DNA of 64,000 nucleotides from Guillardia theta CCMP2712 (GCF_000315625.1 NW_005434588.1:38379-102378); one strand, 5' to 3'. Numbered from the stretch's first letter, positions 1 through 12,263 are shown. Notes: generated from the sequence alone by a model not told the origin. Numbers and translations: made by a program.

Positions 1-97
1 AGGAGTCGAGGAGAGTCGAGATCATGTCGTTGAAACAGGGACAGGGGCAGGAGGGATCGTAAACAAGCGGGAGAGGGAGCGAGCGCTCGAGCAATGC

Positions 98-3000
98 TTG
101 CGAGAGTTGGATGAAGACGTCGGCCATTCATGGCAGGGGATCGCAGGAACAATGGATGCTGCCTTCCGATCGCCAACTCCATGGTGGAGGAGAGCAGAAG
201 ATACTGACAGCAGCGTCTGCGCTCAGGTCAACCTGCTATGGTGGATGCAAAACGTTGCTAGGGGATTGCAAGGAGGATTGGCCGGGTGCAAGTTCAGCTA
301 TGGCAGCTCAAGGAGACGGGCGGGAGAGATGTCGCAGGTGGGACTTCGTCTCCGACCGCCTCTTCTCATGATCATCGACCCTCTGACTATCGACGATGCT
401 TTGGTGACCCTGCAGTCGCTCGCTGGGGTAGAGGAGGTAGACGAAACAGTCCTATTCATCATGCTCGACGCCTGCGGCCCGCGTCAGGAAGGGTGGACAC
501 GAGGAGAGGAGGAGAGATGCAGCGAGGGACTAAGCGAAGCTCAGATCCGGGGGCTGGTAGCCATCAACTTCATGGAGGTGCGGGTGATAGGCTTCGATGC
601 TCAAGGCGTGATGCTGGTTCCTCCTCCTCTCAAGAAGACGAGGTGGTCCTTCACGACATGGCAGCAGCAGCAGGATCGCAGCGCGTCTTTCTACAAAGTT
701 AGAGCTCTACATGCCCTCCGACATGTTCTGGACGTGGAGGATTTCTACCACGCGATCCTTCTAGAGCCAGGGTGTGTTCTAAGAAACTCCTTCTATCTCT
801 TTCATCGCTCCTCCGTCATGTTCGCTCACAGGACAGCTGTCCTTGCCGTCGTCTCCTCGCCTCCCGATGATGTCGAGCAGACGTTCGAGCATCCTTGTGA
901 GGAAGAAGCTTTCAGCTTGTCGGAGCAGCTGCAGCTGAGAGCATCGCTCGGGTTGAATCGACGCGCCCTCCTAGAGTTGTACGAGAATTTGCACGCACAA
1001 GATCAGTTAGGTCGGCTCCTCTTCCTTCCTACCTGATCCCTACCTGGTCCTCTCCTCCTCTCTCCTCCCTTCTCTGCATGGTCCTCCCGCTTCAGTTTTG
1101 TCTGATGATTGTGACAGGACTCAAGGAGAGTCTTCGTTCGCTGAACAACATCAGCAGCAGCATCACGAGATATTTCTTGTACCCCTCGGCCGGTCAAGTT
1201 GTGGAGGACCCGAGGGTGGGGCAAGGCGATGGGACTGAGCAAGCGGCGCGAGGCTCAGACCCCCTCAAGTTCCGACGGCTGATCTTTGATGAGGAGAAGG
1301 AAGAAGGACCCCTAGGCCCTTTAGAGCCCCAAGGACCCCTCCACTTCTCCCACTGCTCCGTCCATGGCTGGGCTCCTCGCCTGAAGCCTAGGAGAGTCTA
1401 CGACATGGTCACTTTCTTCCAGGTGGGAACGAGCTGGGGAGGTCGGTGACTGAGCGACTTGTGGCAGGAGACTCAAATGCTTCTGCTCCGCCTCCACGAG
1501 CTCAACTCCACGTGATCTCTCCCTCTCCACCCTCCCCAGCTGATGGCCGAGCAGGGTTGACGTTCACGTCGTGGTGGAGGGAGATCGGACGTTCAGAGGT
1601 GACGCGAAGCAGCGTCTCCTCCCCCGCTGGCTGCGTCGCTTCCAGTCCTTCAAGCACAAGCTCCGCCTCGTCTTCGCTCCTCTTCCTGCTCACCTCGACA
1701 TCTCTCTCGACCCGTGCACCTCGGAAGGAAAATGCGCTCAAGGTCCTCAAACTTCCTTTTGCTCGTCCCTCCTCCTCTTCCACTGTCTGCCCTCCCCTCC
1801 TCCCCTCCTCCCCTCCTCCCCTCTCTCCGTCTTTCTTTCCTTCCCTCCTGCTTTCTTCTCCCCTCTCCCCTCTCCCTCGTCTTCTTGATGTCTTCTTTTG
1901 ATCTATGATCCATATGCTGAGCCACCTTCCATGCTGTGCCAGATGTGTTCGATCAAGCACTCGCAAACTCTTGGACCTCAGGATATAGAAATTGGTTCAA
2001 GCGAGAATGGTGAGCAGCAGACAAAACAACTTGAGGAAAGGAGGAGGGGACGAGAGCGGGGGAACAGTAAAGCAGGGCGGAAGAGCAAGAGGGCGGGAGA
2101 GAACGAGAGCAAAGTGAAAGGCTTATCATGGAGCGGCAGGTACAGTCGACATGCTCTCGCCTGGGGTTTATGGGATGCGCAACCCGACGACTTGCTGATC
2201 TTAGGCGATGTCGATGAGATTCCGCGGGTGAGCAGGGGAGGGAGGGGAGGGGGACGAGGACGAGGACGAGCTTGTGTTTTGACTACGACGAGGACGAGCT
2301 TGTGTTTTGACTAAGACGAAGACGAGCTTGTGTTTTGACTAATCATGCCAGGCCTCGTTGGTACGAGCAATGAAGGAGTGTGAAGGGGTCGGAGATGCGG
2401 TGGGCATGTCGTCGCAGTGGTTTCAGTACAAGTGGTGGATGGTGAAGAAGGATCGCTACTTCTGGACTCCTGCCCTCCTCTTATTCCGCTCCCTCGCTGT
2501 CCCTGACATCGCTTTCTCACACCCTCGTACTCGCCCCGGCGACGTGGAGCGAGGAAGAAGCATCTCCCTCAAGTCGTTGAGATGCTTCGGATTTTGGCGG
2601 CTCATACCTTGGATGGAGAACAAGGTTTCTCCTCCTCCTCCTCCTCCTCCTCTCCTCCCCCTCTTTTACTTCCTCCTCTCCTCCTCTCCTCCTCTCCTCC
2701 TCCTCTCCTCCTATTCCAATCGTGACCACCAGCTTCAAGGGTTGGCACTTCAGCTACTTCGGCAGCACCACCTCTCTCTTGCGGAAGATTTCCTCCTTCT
2801 CCGATGAGGTTGAGCTCTCTCCTCCCTGCTTCATCCTCCGGCTCATTCCCTTCTGCTCTATCCAGCTGCTCCTCTTGTCCTCCAACCAGAACACCTCTCC
2901 TGCTGCTCGAACCTTCCTCTGCCCGCCCTCCTTTCTGTCCTCCTCACTCTCCACCTCACTTTTCCCCTTCTGCCCATCCTCTACATCTACATCTACATCT

Positions 3001-5782
3001 ACATCTACATCAGACCATTTGCTCACCTAGCTCGCAGGACTTTGGCTTGAGTGGGAACCTGACTCTCCTGGAAGAAGTAGTTCGATCGGGGTTGGACTTT
3101 CACTCTGTCTTGGAGACTCTCAACAAGAAAAACTCGGTGAGAGTTTTGAGATGAGATGCTCTCTTTGTCGTCAACACTTTTGCTGCTGCTATTCATCCTT
3201 CTTCAGGACTCATTGCGCAAACTGGACAAATGGACAGACATTTCTCGATTACCCAAGTATCTTCAGGTGCAGGAGCAATCGATGATAACTGAGTTGCTTC
3301 TCACTTCTTACAGGATCATCTCGACATGTTTGATGAGGATTGGAGCAACAATGAAGAGATTTCTCAACCGTTTCACTGCATTCCTTTCAATGACAAGACA
3401 CTTCAGAGCGACTTCACGGCATCGTCTCATGTTCTTGTTCCCTCGAGTGAGTTGTTCTCAGGGCGTCGAGCTAGAAACTTGTTCATCGGCAAACGAGTCA
3501 GCCACCTTCTCTTCTTCTTCCTTCACTTGTGATCTCGTTCTCATCGCAGCTCTCACCTCTCATTCCTCAACGTTCAAGTCAAAGGAGCCTGCGACGCTCC
3601 TCCTCGTCCTTGGCCGTCTCAGGACAACTGCGGCATTTCCCTTCCTCCTCCTCCTCCTGCGGACGAGGATGAGACTTGCAGGGCAGAGGCGAGGCAGCGG
3701 CCAGTCGTGCTCCTCTCGACGATCCCACAAGACGTCGCGGTGGCATCGGGCAGATGTGACGATCAATGCGTGTGGTTGACGGGTGAGTGACTTGGAGCTG
3801 TCTTGCTCGACCTCTCGAGGAAGTACATTTGACATCTGGACATTTTCTCTTCGATGTCTCAACATATCTAAACACTATCTCTTTGCTTCTTCTTGTTTCT
3901 ATCTCTTTGCTTCTTCTTGTTTCTATCTCTTTGCTTCTTCTTGTTTCTATCTCTTTGCTTCTTCTTGTTTCTATCTCTTTGCTTCTTCTTGTTTCTATCT
4001 CTTTGCCATGTCTGATTCTTCGCCTTGGTGGCTCTAAGAGGCTACTGGAAGAGCCTGCGAGGCCAACGGGCTGGTGGACGTGAAACTTTTCTGGGCGGGG
4101 CGAATGCCTGAGAGGACGGAGATGAAGCCGCAGCGACAGGTCAAATAAGAAGGCGGAGGAAGGGGGGAGGGAGGAAGTAGGAGGGAAGAGAGAGGAGGGA
4201 GGGAGGGGAGAGGAAGGAGATAGCTGGAGCAAGATGGAGAGAGCAGCCTTGACGTGCATGAGGAAGGTCTGGGGGTTCTACGACTTGTTCTCGGCACTAC
4301 CAGAAGAGATGCAAGTGAGTGCAGGCGGAGGGGCGACATGGCGAGAGGAGGATGACGAGACAGGCGCAGGCGAACGTGCCGGAGGCAAACAAGTCCGTCG
4401 ACGTCGACGCGTTTGACCTGATCTTGTCAAAGGTGGATGAGCCTGAAAGGGGCCGAGTGATGACCGAGCTGCCGCAGGAGACGTTCCCTGAGATGTTTAT
4501 CAGTCCTTTTGACTACTGCAACGTGTGTCAAGTCGCCAGAGCAATGGTCCATGCTCCTCTTTGAAGGCTCTCCGCTGACCTCCTGGCCTCAGCTTCAAGA
4601 TCACTGCAGTCGGGGACCGCATCATCCGCTCCTCTCCTCCTCCTCCCCCCACCTCCTCATCATGATCCCCCAGAACGGCCATGCCTACAGCCAACTCCAG
4701 CTCCCCCTCATCTACCGGTGACATCTCCTGCAATTCCCTGCAGCATCTTAGAGGAAGCAGGACGATCAACGTGGAGTCCTCGGAGACATCTGCCGTGATC
4801 AAGCTGGTCGGAAAGCATGAGGAGGTATTGACATTGATGGTTGAGATGGAGAGGACTTGTTGATGATGACATTAGCGATTCTGGTGGTGATGATGATGAT
4901 CATGATGATGATGAATGGGAGGAGAACTATTGGGAGTGGAAGTCCAGGAGCACGAAGAGGAGATGGAGATGGATGAAAATGTTGGTGACGATGACGATAA
5001 AAAGGAGGAGGATGTGAAATAAAGATCATACGTACGAGATTCAGGGTTGTGACGTTTTTTTGTCTTCAGATCTTTTCGATCCCTGAAAGTCACCGTGAAG
5101 ATCTCAAGGTCTTGTTCTGATTCTTATTCCTCTTCAGTCCTCCCCCTCCGCCTCCGCCTCCGCCTCTGCCACCGCAATCTCCTCGTCCTGAGAAATCTGT
5201 TCCTCCTTATCCTTTGAATAATTTCCTCCTCCTCCTCCTCCACCTCCTCCTCCTCCTCTCCTCATTAGCCTCCTACTCTCTCCTCCTCCTCCTCCTCGCT
5301 CCTCCTCTCTCATCCTCCTCCTCCTCCTCCTCCTCCTCCTCCTCCTCCTCCTCTCTCCTCTCTCCTCCTCCTCCTCCTCCTCGCTCCTCCTCTCTCCTCC
5401 TCCTCCTCCTCCTCTCTCCTCCTCCTCCTCCTCCTCCTCCTCCTCCTCCTCCTCCTCCTCCTCCTCCTCCTCCTCCTCCTCCTCCTCTGAGCTGTATGTA
5501 CAGATTGTCTCAACCAGTCCGAGGATAGAGGAGAGGAGGCTGATCATCCCCTACATCCCTCCAGGCTACTGGGAGGTCTTGCGATTTACCTGCTCCTCCT
5601 CCACTTACCCTGAGTCCTCCCTCCTCCCCTGCTCCTCCCCTGCTCTTCTCTTCTCCCTTCGTCCTCCTCTCTCCTCCATCCTTCTCCTCGCTCCTCACTT
5701 TCTTCTTCAGATCCATATCTCCATCCTGAACAAGAAACGTCGGCCGTTGTCATCCGACCACATTCTCTTCTCCGTGTATTAG
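98..5782 (+). CDS. Multi-exon glycosyltransferase with GT17 domain, 5' end outside window
   Basis: The gene is read as many short exons. The first open stretch (about 98-1009) joins in phase to an exon at about 1119 and then to GT17-family exons (beta-1,4-mannosyl-glycoprotein N-acetylglucosaminyltransferase type). The family core is clear: HGWAPRLKPRRVYDM near 1365, VVVEGDRTFRG near 1570, DDLLILGDVDEIPR near 2187-2225, QWFQYKWWMVKKDRYFWTP near 2417, GWHFSYFGSTTSLLRKISSF near 2739, and a tail with WTDISRLPKYLQ near 3229. An in-phase junction (about 3459 to 3548) leads into a third region of unknown family (VVLLSTIPQDVAVASGRC near 3700; RLIIPYIPPGYWE near 5537) that ends at TAG 5780-5782. Family knowledge: GT17 enzymes act in the Golgi on N-glycans. 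The first region weakly recalls GT13 enzymes (HAILLEPGCVLRNSF) but lacks the acidic motif. The region could be two genes, because the exons between 4.6 and 5.5 kb are not resolved. Confidence 0.6.
1276..3110 (+). other. GT17 glycosyltransferase domain exons
   Basis: This span holds the recognisable GT17 catalytic domain, split over about seven exons. Clear boundaries include a donor after FFQ near 1421, an acceptor before the exon encoding ETQMLLLRLHELNS at about 1469, a donor after DEIPR at about 2226, and an acceptor before ASLVRAMKECEGVGDA at about 2351. The acidic LGDVDEIPR motif matches the conserved family signature. The intron at 2622-2715 is nearly pure CTC repeat. Confidence 0.75.
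3879..4012 (+). repeat. 24-bp tandem repeat, about 5.5 copies
   Basis: The unit tatctctttgcttcttctt plus gtttc repeats five to six times almost without change. It lies in the intron between the donor at about 3781 and the acceptor at about 4037 of the glycosyltransferase gene. It produces spurious long open frames on both strands. Confidence 0.9.
5217..5487. repeat. (CTC)n polypyrimidine microsatellite in intron
   Basis: This is about 270 bases of almost uninterrupted CTC with a few CT and CG breaks. It lies immediately upstream of the exon starting at about 5502. The opposite strand is GAG repeat, so poly-Glu, poly-Arg and poly-Pro frames there are not genes. Confidence 0.95.
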
Positions 5783-6457
5783 GTCGACCATGATCCCCAG
5801 GGATGGGAAAGCAAAGGAAAGAGCCAGCACGACGACCATTGGACGAGGACGAGGCAAGGAAGAGAACAAGGACGAGGGCGAGGGCAAGGGCGAGGGCGAG
5901 GATTCTGAAGGGGAAGAAGGAGAGGTAAGAGAAGAACAATAGGATTTCGTATCGTTCAAGCATACAGGAAATACCCGGGGGTAGATGGGCAGGAGCACGA
6001 GGAACAGAAGGAAAGAGCAAGGAAGACTGTCGGGTTGATCGGAGGTGAATGGTGCAGGAGGACGAGGAGGAGCAGGAGGATGAGAGGAGGGAAGAGCACG
6101 AGTAGGGGGAATCAGAGCATCGAATCAGAATCGAGCTACCTAACTAGATCACTAGAATAGACTTTTTACAAACATGCTGCATGGTCACATGCCCGAACAC
6201 AGCATGTGGTAATCCCAACTCCTCCCTTCCCTTCCTTGTCTCCGCACTTCAATCTATCAGCCTCCACCTTCACCTTCCCATCGCATGCTCCTGCTCCTGC
6301 TCCATCCCTTGTCGACCTTCAGCCGTGTACGTCCTTCCCTTCCTCAAGCTTCATTGTGTCGCTGCCGTCAGACGTATTCCGTCCTATCCAAATTCTCGAT
6401 GCTGGTGTATCCCCTAGTTCCATGTCAGCCGCAAATCGTCTCATCTCTACTCCTCAC

Positions 6458-7338
6458 CTGTTGTTCATGCAGAAACGGACGCACAGCAGGCAGGCGACGA
6501 GGAGGGAGAGGACGAGGAAGAGGCTGCAGGAGTGTCAGCGAGGCAGAGGCAGGTAGGATCGTACATGAAGGGGAATGCAGAGAGCCCCCATGCAACGGGA
6601 GGGCTCTGCGCTGCGATGGCGAGGAGAAGGAGCCGAGCGTCTACGACATGTCAGAGAATGGCGGAAGAGGGGGAGGAACCTACCCAGGGCTCGACCGTTC
6701 GAGTTGCTCCTGCTCATCGTCCAGGAGTCCCGCAAGTCTCCGAACGTGGTTGTCCTCATCAAAGTGACCATGCTCTTGCCGCTCGCCACGTCGTGCACGA
6801 CCATCCCATCGCCCTTCGGGGAGGAGGAGGCGAAAACCTTCCCTTGAGCATCTGCAAAGGTGAAGAGGACTACGCTTCCCATTCCAGCAGACTGAAGCTC
6901 CTCCGTCACCTCCCCGAGCTGGTTTCCAGCACAATCCTCCACCACTATCACATCATGAGGGAAGAGTTCCCCGGCTCCAGTTCTCATCTCATGTCTGCTT
7001 GTCGCTATCGTTTCCCCCTTGTCGTCCTTCAACCGCACCAGGCTCGACCAGGACATGATGTCATACTCCATCCTCCCTCCCACCTTCTCTTGCCCGCCGC
7101 TGTTGCCAGTCCCCGCCTTCTCAAATATCCGGACAGTCTGCCTCCATGTCCACATCGCTTCTCGCACTGTCGCTGCCTCGAAGTTAAAATTTCCGCAAGT
7201 GGAGTTGGTTCCTTCAGCAGAAGACAACACGGACAGCAAACCTCGTCGAGCAACGCTCAGAGCCTCTCCTCCTACTCCCCTTCCTAACCCTCCTCCTGCT
7301 CCTCCTCCTGCTCCTCCTCGCCAGGCCATCGCCGCCAT
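6458..7338 (-). CDS. Unknown protein with beta-rich domain and C-terminal membrane segment
   Basis: A minus-strand exon runs from ATG 7338 to a probable donor at 6680 and encodes about 219 residues. It has a Gly/Arg-rich start, then a regular beta-strand pattern with repeated D-x-x-G turns (DDKGETIA, EDCAGNQLGEV, ADAQGKVFASS). That recalls LURP1/tubby-C-like folds but I cannot confirm it. A second exon, 6458-6523, joins in phase and encodes a hydrophobic stretch (LFLVLSLLVACLLCVRF) ending in a donor (CAG^GTGAGG). This makes a tail-anchored or single-pass protein likely. The 3' end below 6458 is not resolved. The plus-strand frames across the same bases look like antisense shadows. Confidence 0.5.
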
Positions 7339-7487
7339 GATTGCCGGTAATAGAGCAAACCCTCATCCTCAATTTCGGTTATTTTCTGGTTATTCTGAAT
7401 AACGGCAGGGCGCATGCCAGTGAACAGTAGGTAAGGGGTAATATCATCATCTGGTAATATATGCCATGCCCGAGTGAAAGTTTTATT

Positions 7488-9070
7488 CTATTTCTTCATC
7501 AGGCCGAAAGAAAGTTTCGCTCGAGTCTTGTCCTTGGAGTTGGAGCCCTTCCCAAGAATGAGCTGCTGCTCCTTCTTCCTCTTCTCTTCCTCCTGATCAG
7601 AACCGTCACTGACCGTCAACTCAAACGATCCTCAGCGTGCAGCCACCTCCTGCTCTCTTTTCCTCTGCTCCTGCTGCAAGCGAGCTTTCTCTTCCAACTC
7701 TGGCGCATGGTTCAGCCGCAAGAAGTGAGGAAGGGAAGAGGGAGAGGGAGAGGGAGGGGAAGAGGGGAGAGGGGAGAGGGAAGAGGGAGGGGAAGAGGGG
7801 AGAGGGAAGAGGGAAGAGGGAGGGGAAAAGGAACCTCGCAGGCGTTTCAGCCTTTCCTCCTCCTCGTGGTCGATTTCCATCTCCACATCCCCCGGATTAT
7901 GATCAGGAACCAATGCAGAGGAACGCGAAGGTGCTGAGGGAGGGGCGGGTGGGGGAGGAGGAGCATTGGGCGTTTGTGAACTAGAAGATGACAAATGTGA
8001 AGATGTCTGCGAAGGAGGAGGAGGAGGAGGAGGAGGCAAACTTTTCGAATGCATGCCATTCGAGTTAGTGCTTGTCCTTGAGTCCTGGTGGATGGGGTGA
8101 GAGGAAGAAGGGCGTGAAGAAAAAAAGAAGAAGATGCCTGGGTCTCTCTTCTCGCCTCCTCCAAAACTTTTGCCTTCTGCTCTTGAAGTTCCTTCTTTAT
8201 CTCGGCTGAAAATCATTCCAGTCAAGCAAGATTTCATCGGGGGTGCGATGGATATGTTTTCATCAAGGAGAAAGAACAAAAGAGAATGCAATGGATATGT
8301 TTCGATCGAAGAGAACGAACAAAAGAGAATGGAGTGGAAATGTTCAAGGAGAAAGAACAAAGGAGAAAGAATGAAGTCAAAGAACAACAAGAGGACGAGT
8401 GATCATTTCAAAGTCAAGGCAAGCAAGAGAAGAGAGGTTCATACCGAGCATCTTCTCGGTGAGCTCCTTCTTTGCTGTGTCGATTCGAACTTGAAGCTCT
8501 TGCAGAAACTCCTCACTCTCCAGCGCCGCATGCACCCGCTTCGAAATCTCCGCTTCAGTTCTCCGTATCACCTCATCTGCAACAATCCTTTCCTCTGTGT
8601 CTTTCCTGCTCCTATCGTAATGCGAGTTAGCGAGGGTTCAACGGCTTCCAGCTGCCATGTGAATGAGCATAAGGAGCGGAGAGGCTGAGGAGGAAGAAGA
8701 GAGATCCATGATGTATGCCTGTACCACTGGTTCCCAACACAATGAGCCGTATGCTCTCGTCCTCGTCAGCTAATCAATAACTGCAACACATAACGATGCT
8801 GCCAAGACGAGATAGGATTGTAGTGATCAGCATGCTTGTCTATCGCCTCACGCTCGTCTCATGCTTTCCACCACCTCCTCTCTCTCCCTCGGGGTTCACA
8901 TACTTGTAGCTGTCTTCGTAGCCTCGTGGAGAGCGCGACCGGGATCTCCTGCCTCTGCTCCTGCTCCTTGACCGGCGGCGGCTAGAATGTCGCCGGTAGC
9001 TCTCCGGGGGGGTGGGGCTTCTCCGTCGTGATGGACGAGGCGGCGAGCGAGAAGGACTTCTCCTTCCCAT
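7488..9070 (-). CDS. ARGLU1: ARGLU1-like Arg/Ser- and Glu-rich RNA-processing protein
   Basis: Exon 1 (9070-8904) encodes an RS-rich head starting MGRRSPSRSPP and rich in RRRSRSRSRGRRSRSRS. Exon 2 (8611-8445) and exon 3 (from 8205) encode a charged helix (EVIRRTEAEISKRV; AEIKKELQEQKAKVLEEARR). Exons near 7886-7835, 7699-7647 and 7592-7488 encode EEEERLKRLR, ELEEKARLQQEQRKREQE and the family tail QQLILGKG...KLSFGLMKK followed by TAG. Phases agree at all junctions except exon 3 to 4, which may use a GC donor and is unresolved. The layout (RS head, long Glu/Arg coiled coil, LGKG...KLSF tail) is that of animal and plant ARGLU1, a nuclear co-activator and splicing modulator. No ARGLU1-like product can be read from the frames on the other strand. 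Confidence 0.85.
7726..7834. repeat. Purine-rich GAGGGA repeat in ARGLU1 intron
   Basis: On the plus strand the sequence is almost entirely G and A, with gggagag and gggaagag units. It lies within the ARGLU1-like gene between the exons ending at 7835 and starting at 7699, so it is intronic. Confidence 0.8.
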
Positions 9071-9640
9071 CTCTGTCAAACTCCGTCAGGGTAAAGTCGA
9101 GGTGAACCTCCTACTCTTCTTCTGCATTCATCATTGCCCTCTCTTTCCATATGCTTGATTCGCAGCTCTTCTAACCTCCTCTCATCTCTCTCTCTTCTCT
9201 CTTCCTCTCACTCACTCACTCCGTCAACTCCTGTGAATGCTCGTGATTCCATTCCTGATCTCTCCAGCCTCTCCCGCTCCCTCCCCTTCCCCTCCTGTGC
9301 TTGCCTCTTGGCCTCTGCGCATGCTTCGCTCGTCTCTGGCCGTAGCCCCTAGGGCCTCCTAGGACACAAGGGTCCTAGAAAGTGAAGGGAATCGGGACAA
9401 GAGAAAGATGGTGGAGGAGAAATAGAGGGAAGAGAGAAGAAACAGAGAAGAGAGGATGACAGAGACGAGGCAGAACGATCGATGGCAGATAGAAGTTGGA
9501 AGGAGGTCGCAACAAGAATGAAAGAACAAGATGTTCAAATGTTTTAATCCTAGCAAGAGCGACGCATTGAAAATTGAAAATATCCTTCAGACTCACTATC
9601 ATGAATCTAGTAACTTCAATGAATTCCGCTGGGAGCCTCG
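9071..9640. other. Gene-free spacer upstream of ARGLU1
   Basis: I see no supportable exon here. The stretch is CT-rich at 9140-9290 and AG-rich at 9370-9470. It contains the presumed ARGLU1 5' region just above 9070. Confidence 0.4.
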
Positions 9641-9779
9641 AGCAGTTCTGCTCGTTCAAAAAGACACATCCAACGCATTTCCCTCGTGCACAGATCGTTC
9701 ATCGGTTCTTGTTCCTCTCATGAGCCTCCTCGTCCGCGTTCGAAGGATGGTGCCACTCCCTCTGTTTATGAATAAACAT

Positions 9780-10345
9780 CTTGAGAAGGAGAGCAGCACT
9801 CTCACCTGATCCACCGTCGTCTTCAGCATGAACTCGTCTGCAGGCCTCAGCGTAGACTTGTTCTTGCTGTCCCTACACAACCCTTCAGTGATAGCCGCAC
9901 AGTGGAGTACTACACCGGAAGATGCGATAGTGTGGGACCTGATCTATGGCGTAGGCAATCCCTCGAGACCCTTCGTCTCCTCGTTGATACAGCCTGGACT
10001 AGTCAGCAGGAATGCGCAGCACGTGCAGGACTGACCAATCATCGCCGAACTGCTTCAGGTCCATAGGTTTCGAGTAGCACCTGGATCCAATCAGCTGTTC
10101 GTACACCAGAGGCTTGCCGGGCTACCGCAGGGTCCTCTTCCCCTCTCCATTCATGTAGTCGTCGAAGTAGGACATGACGAGCTCACGGATGCTGTTGTAG
10201 ACGGAGTTTCTGAACCTTCACACGCCGTCTGAGTTGGTGCAGGAGATATCAGTTAGCAAGCCACCTGAGCGACGAATGGTTGGAAACTGACAAGCATCCC
10301 CAAAGCCCGTTTCTCTACCATGAGCATGAACACGAAACCACAACC
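9780..10345 (-). pseudogene. Decayed coding segment with in-frame stops
   Basis: One minus-strand frame reads like ordinary protein for nearly 100 codons but is cut by stops. It gives LWFRVHAHGRETGFGDACQF, then TGA, then SVYNSIRELVMSYFDDYMNG, TAG, GKPLVYEQLIGSRCYSKPMD and WSVLHVLRIPAD, then TAG. Beyond it a possible exon (about 9874-9809; KNKSTLRPADEFMLKTTVDQ) still has an acceptor (TAG) and a donor (GTGAGAG). Each stop is one base from a sense codon (for example TGG to TGA). This continues the fibronectin-III gene upstream, so that gene's 3' part appears broken. I do not recognise the family. Confidence 0.55.
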
Positions 10346-10359
10346 TTGTTTCTTCACAC

Positions 10360-11468
10360 CTGGAAGGGAGTGACAACATGATCGTCGTCCCATTTTGAAG
10401 CTCGCAAATCTAGAAGTTGAGCAGGGAAGCTGAAGAACAGATCACCACCAACATCTCGGAATGCAGACCAACCCATGCAAGCTCAAAATGTATGCCCCTA
10501 GAAGTGCCCCCTCAAGACAGTGCGCATGATTTTGCCTCACCTGCCCTCCCATGTCAAATTTTGCAACGATGACGTAAACTCTTACACATTCTAGGGCCGA
10601 GAGACTAACGTCCTTGTCTACTTCGTGATTCATCGGGATAGAGTCGAGGTAGTCTTGTACCTTCTCAGGTGTGTTCTGAGGACCATGCATGAATCATTTG
10701 ACGCCCGTCATGGATTGATCATGGATTGGCTACTCACAAGTGACTGAAAGAAGGCCTCCTCCTCCAACGTCCACGCGTCCCCTCCCACACCTCTCCCATG
10801 TGCAGAGAAGTTTCTTCCACCGACACAAAATGCCTGACTGAAGAACGACAAGAATGAATTCAAAAGATCGAGATGACGGATGGAAGAGAATCTTTCAACC
10901 TGGGCAGAGACCAGAACTTGTAGTGAGAGCAATTCTCAACTCGAACCCTGAACGTAACCCATGCGCCATGTTTCAGATCCGTTACAACCCATGAGCAAGA
11001 ATGCAGTACTCCAAGTTCGTATCCTGCGTGTTTGATCTGGTTGGGTATGTCCCTCCACTTTCCTTTAGTTTGCTCGTCAACAGGAAACGGGGACTTCAGT
11101 GGCTCGGGCACTTCAGCGAACTCCATACGATATCTGAAAAGATCTTTTCCGTATGCTCCTCGAGGCGGTCGCCAGGTGACAGTGACGGAAGAGTCTGTTG
11201 CAAAGCTAACTTGCACGTTCCTACAGGATTTGTCGCCGGAAGGAGGAGGAACATTCTTAAGAAGCGCATCTTCGTCGTCGGCTGAGGGTCGGGACGAGTA
11301 GGCCTCTTCAAGGTGACCACTGCCATGTCGTCTTGAGTGAGTACAGAGAGACAAGCGTAACTTATCCTTCTCTTCTTCTGAACCCACAAACGTCATCTCC
11401 CCCTCCTCCTCTCCTACCTCCCTATCCTCCTCGTCACTATCCGTGCAGCTCCCCGACATGGCCCCCAA
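10360..11468 (-). CDS. Fibronectin type III domain protein, probably 3'-disrupted
   Basis: Exon 1 (11468-10900) starts MGAMSGSCTDSDEEDREVGE with an acidic head. It then holds one fibronectin-III domain: VTVTWRPPRG near residue 98, FRYRMEFAEV, a W in KGKWRDIP, and the closing strand LKHGAWVTFRVRVEN. Further exons with good splice signals are 10833-10738 (GRNFSAHGRGVGGDAWTLEE), 10676-10541 (VQDYLDSIPMNHEVDKDVSL) and 10429-10360 (FPAQLLDLRASKWDDDHVVT). There is no signal peptide, so an intracellular scaffold is more likely than a matrix protein (inference). Downstream coding sequence is interrupted by stops at 10.0-10.3 kb, so the locus may be a recent pseudogene or make a shortened product. Confidence 0.55.
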
Positions 11469-11529
11469 ACAGCGCTCTGCTCACTGCCGGGCCGGCCGGG
11501 CCCGTCTCAAGTACGCACCGGGCGGCGTA

Positions 11530-12263
11530 ATTCAAGTAGAGGCCGCACTGCACCGAGAGGACCATTTGACTAGTTTTATTTAGTTGAAAAAAACGTAACG
11601 GGACCAACTTTGTGATCAGACGAGAGGGGTGGGGTGATTCTCAGTAGTGAACTTGAGGGGTCCAAACAGTACCAAGTCAGTGTGATTGACTGGGGTGGTG
11701 TCCTATGGACCCGATGAGGTGCAATGAAGTCATCGGTGGGTGGGTGTGGAAGCGCAAGGGGCGAAAGATATGGCTTGTGAGGAATTTGAACTTGAAGGGC
11801 TCAAAGATGACTGCGACTGTGATGCAGTGAAGGACTTGGTGAACTTGAGATGAAGAATGAACAGCGGCTAGTACTTACGATCGTGAGAGTCACGGGTCAT
11901 CCGCTGTGACTGTCGTGACTGCCATGCAGAAGTGAGAAGCGACTCGGACAAGAAAGTGAGATGCTTGATGGGAAGGTTAAAAGCTAATAATAGAAATATC
12001 GAATTCAAGTTGTAGCCTAACATGAGAGAAAACTTGTTGGAAACTACGGTTGTCTCAAATTGATGACCGTACGAAATATTTGACTAATCGTGGCACGATC
12101 AAATGAATACTGTTCATGATGTCGGCTTTGGACAGGAATACATGAAGTTTTGGTGACTCATCATACATCGTCGGGCCTTCAACTGAGACGGTCAGGTAAT
12201 ACAGATGCGCTGGCATGTATCCAGGTTTACACTGCGGCACAGATATTCTACAAAAGTGTTACT
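11530..12263. other. Gene-free spacer
   Basis: No convincing exon on either strand. It contains several near-repeats of the phrase 'gtgatgcagtgaaggacttgg' style (GTG/GAC-rich). A short GC-rich patch lies just left of it (11485-11525, gggccggccgggcccg). Confidence 0.35.

Noticed and set aside
1446-1966. Overlapping Ser/Pro-rich and Arg/Glu-rich frames near 1.5-2.0 kb
   Set aside because: They are shadows of GT17 exons and of a CT-rich intron; only the frame giving VVVEGDRTFRG fits the family.
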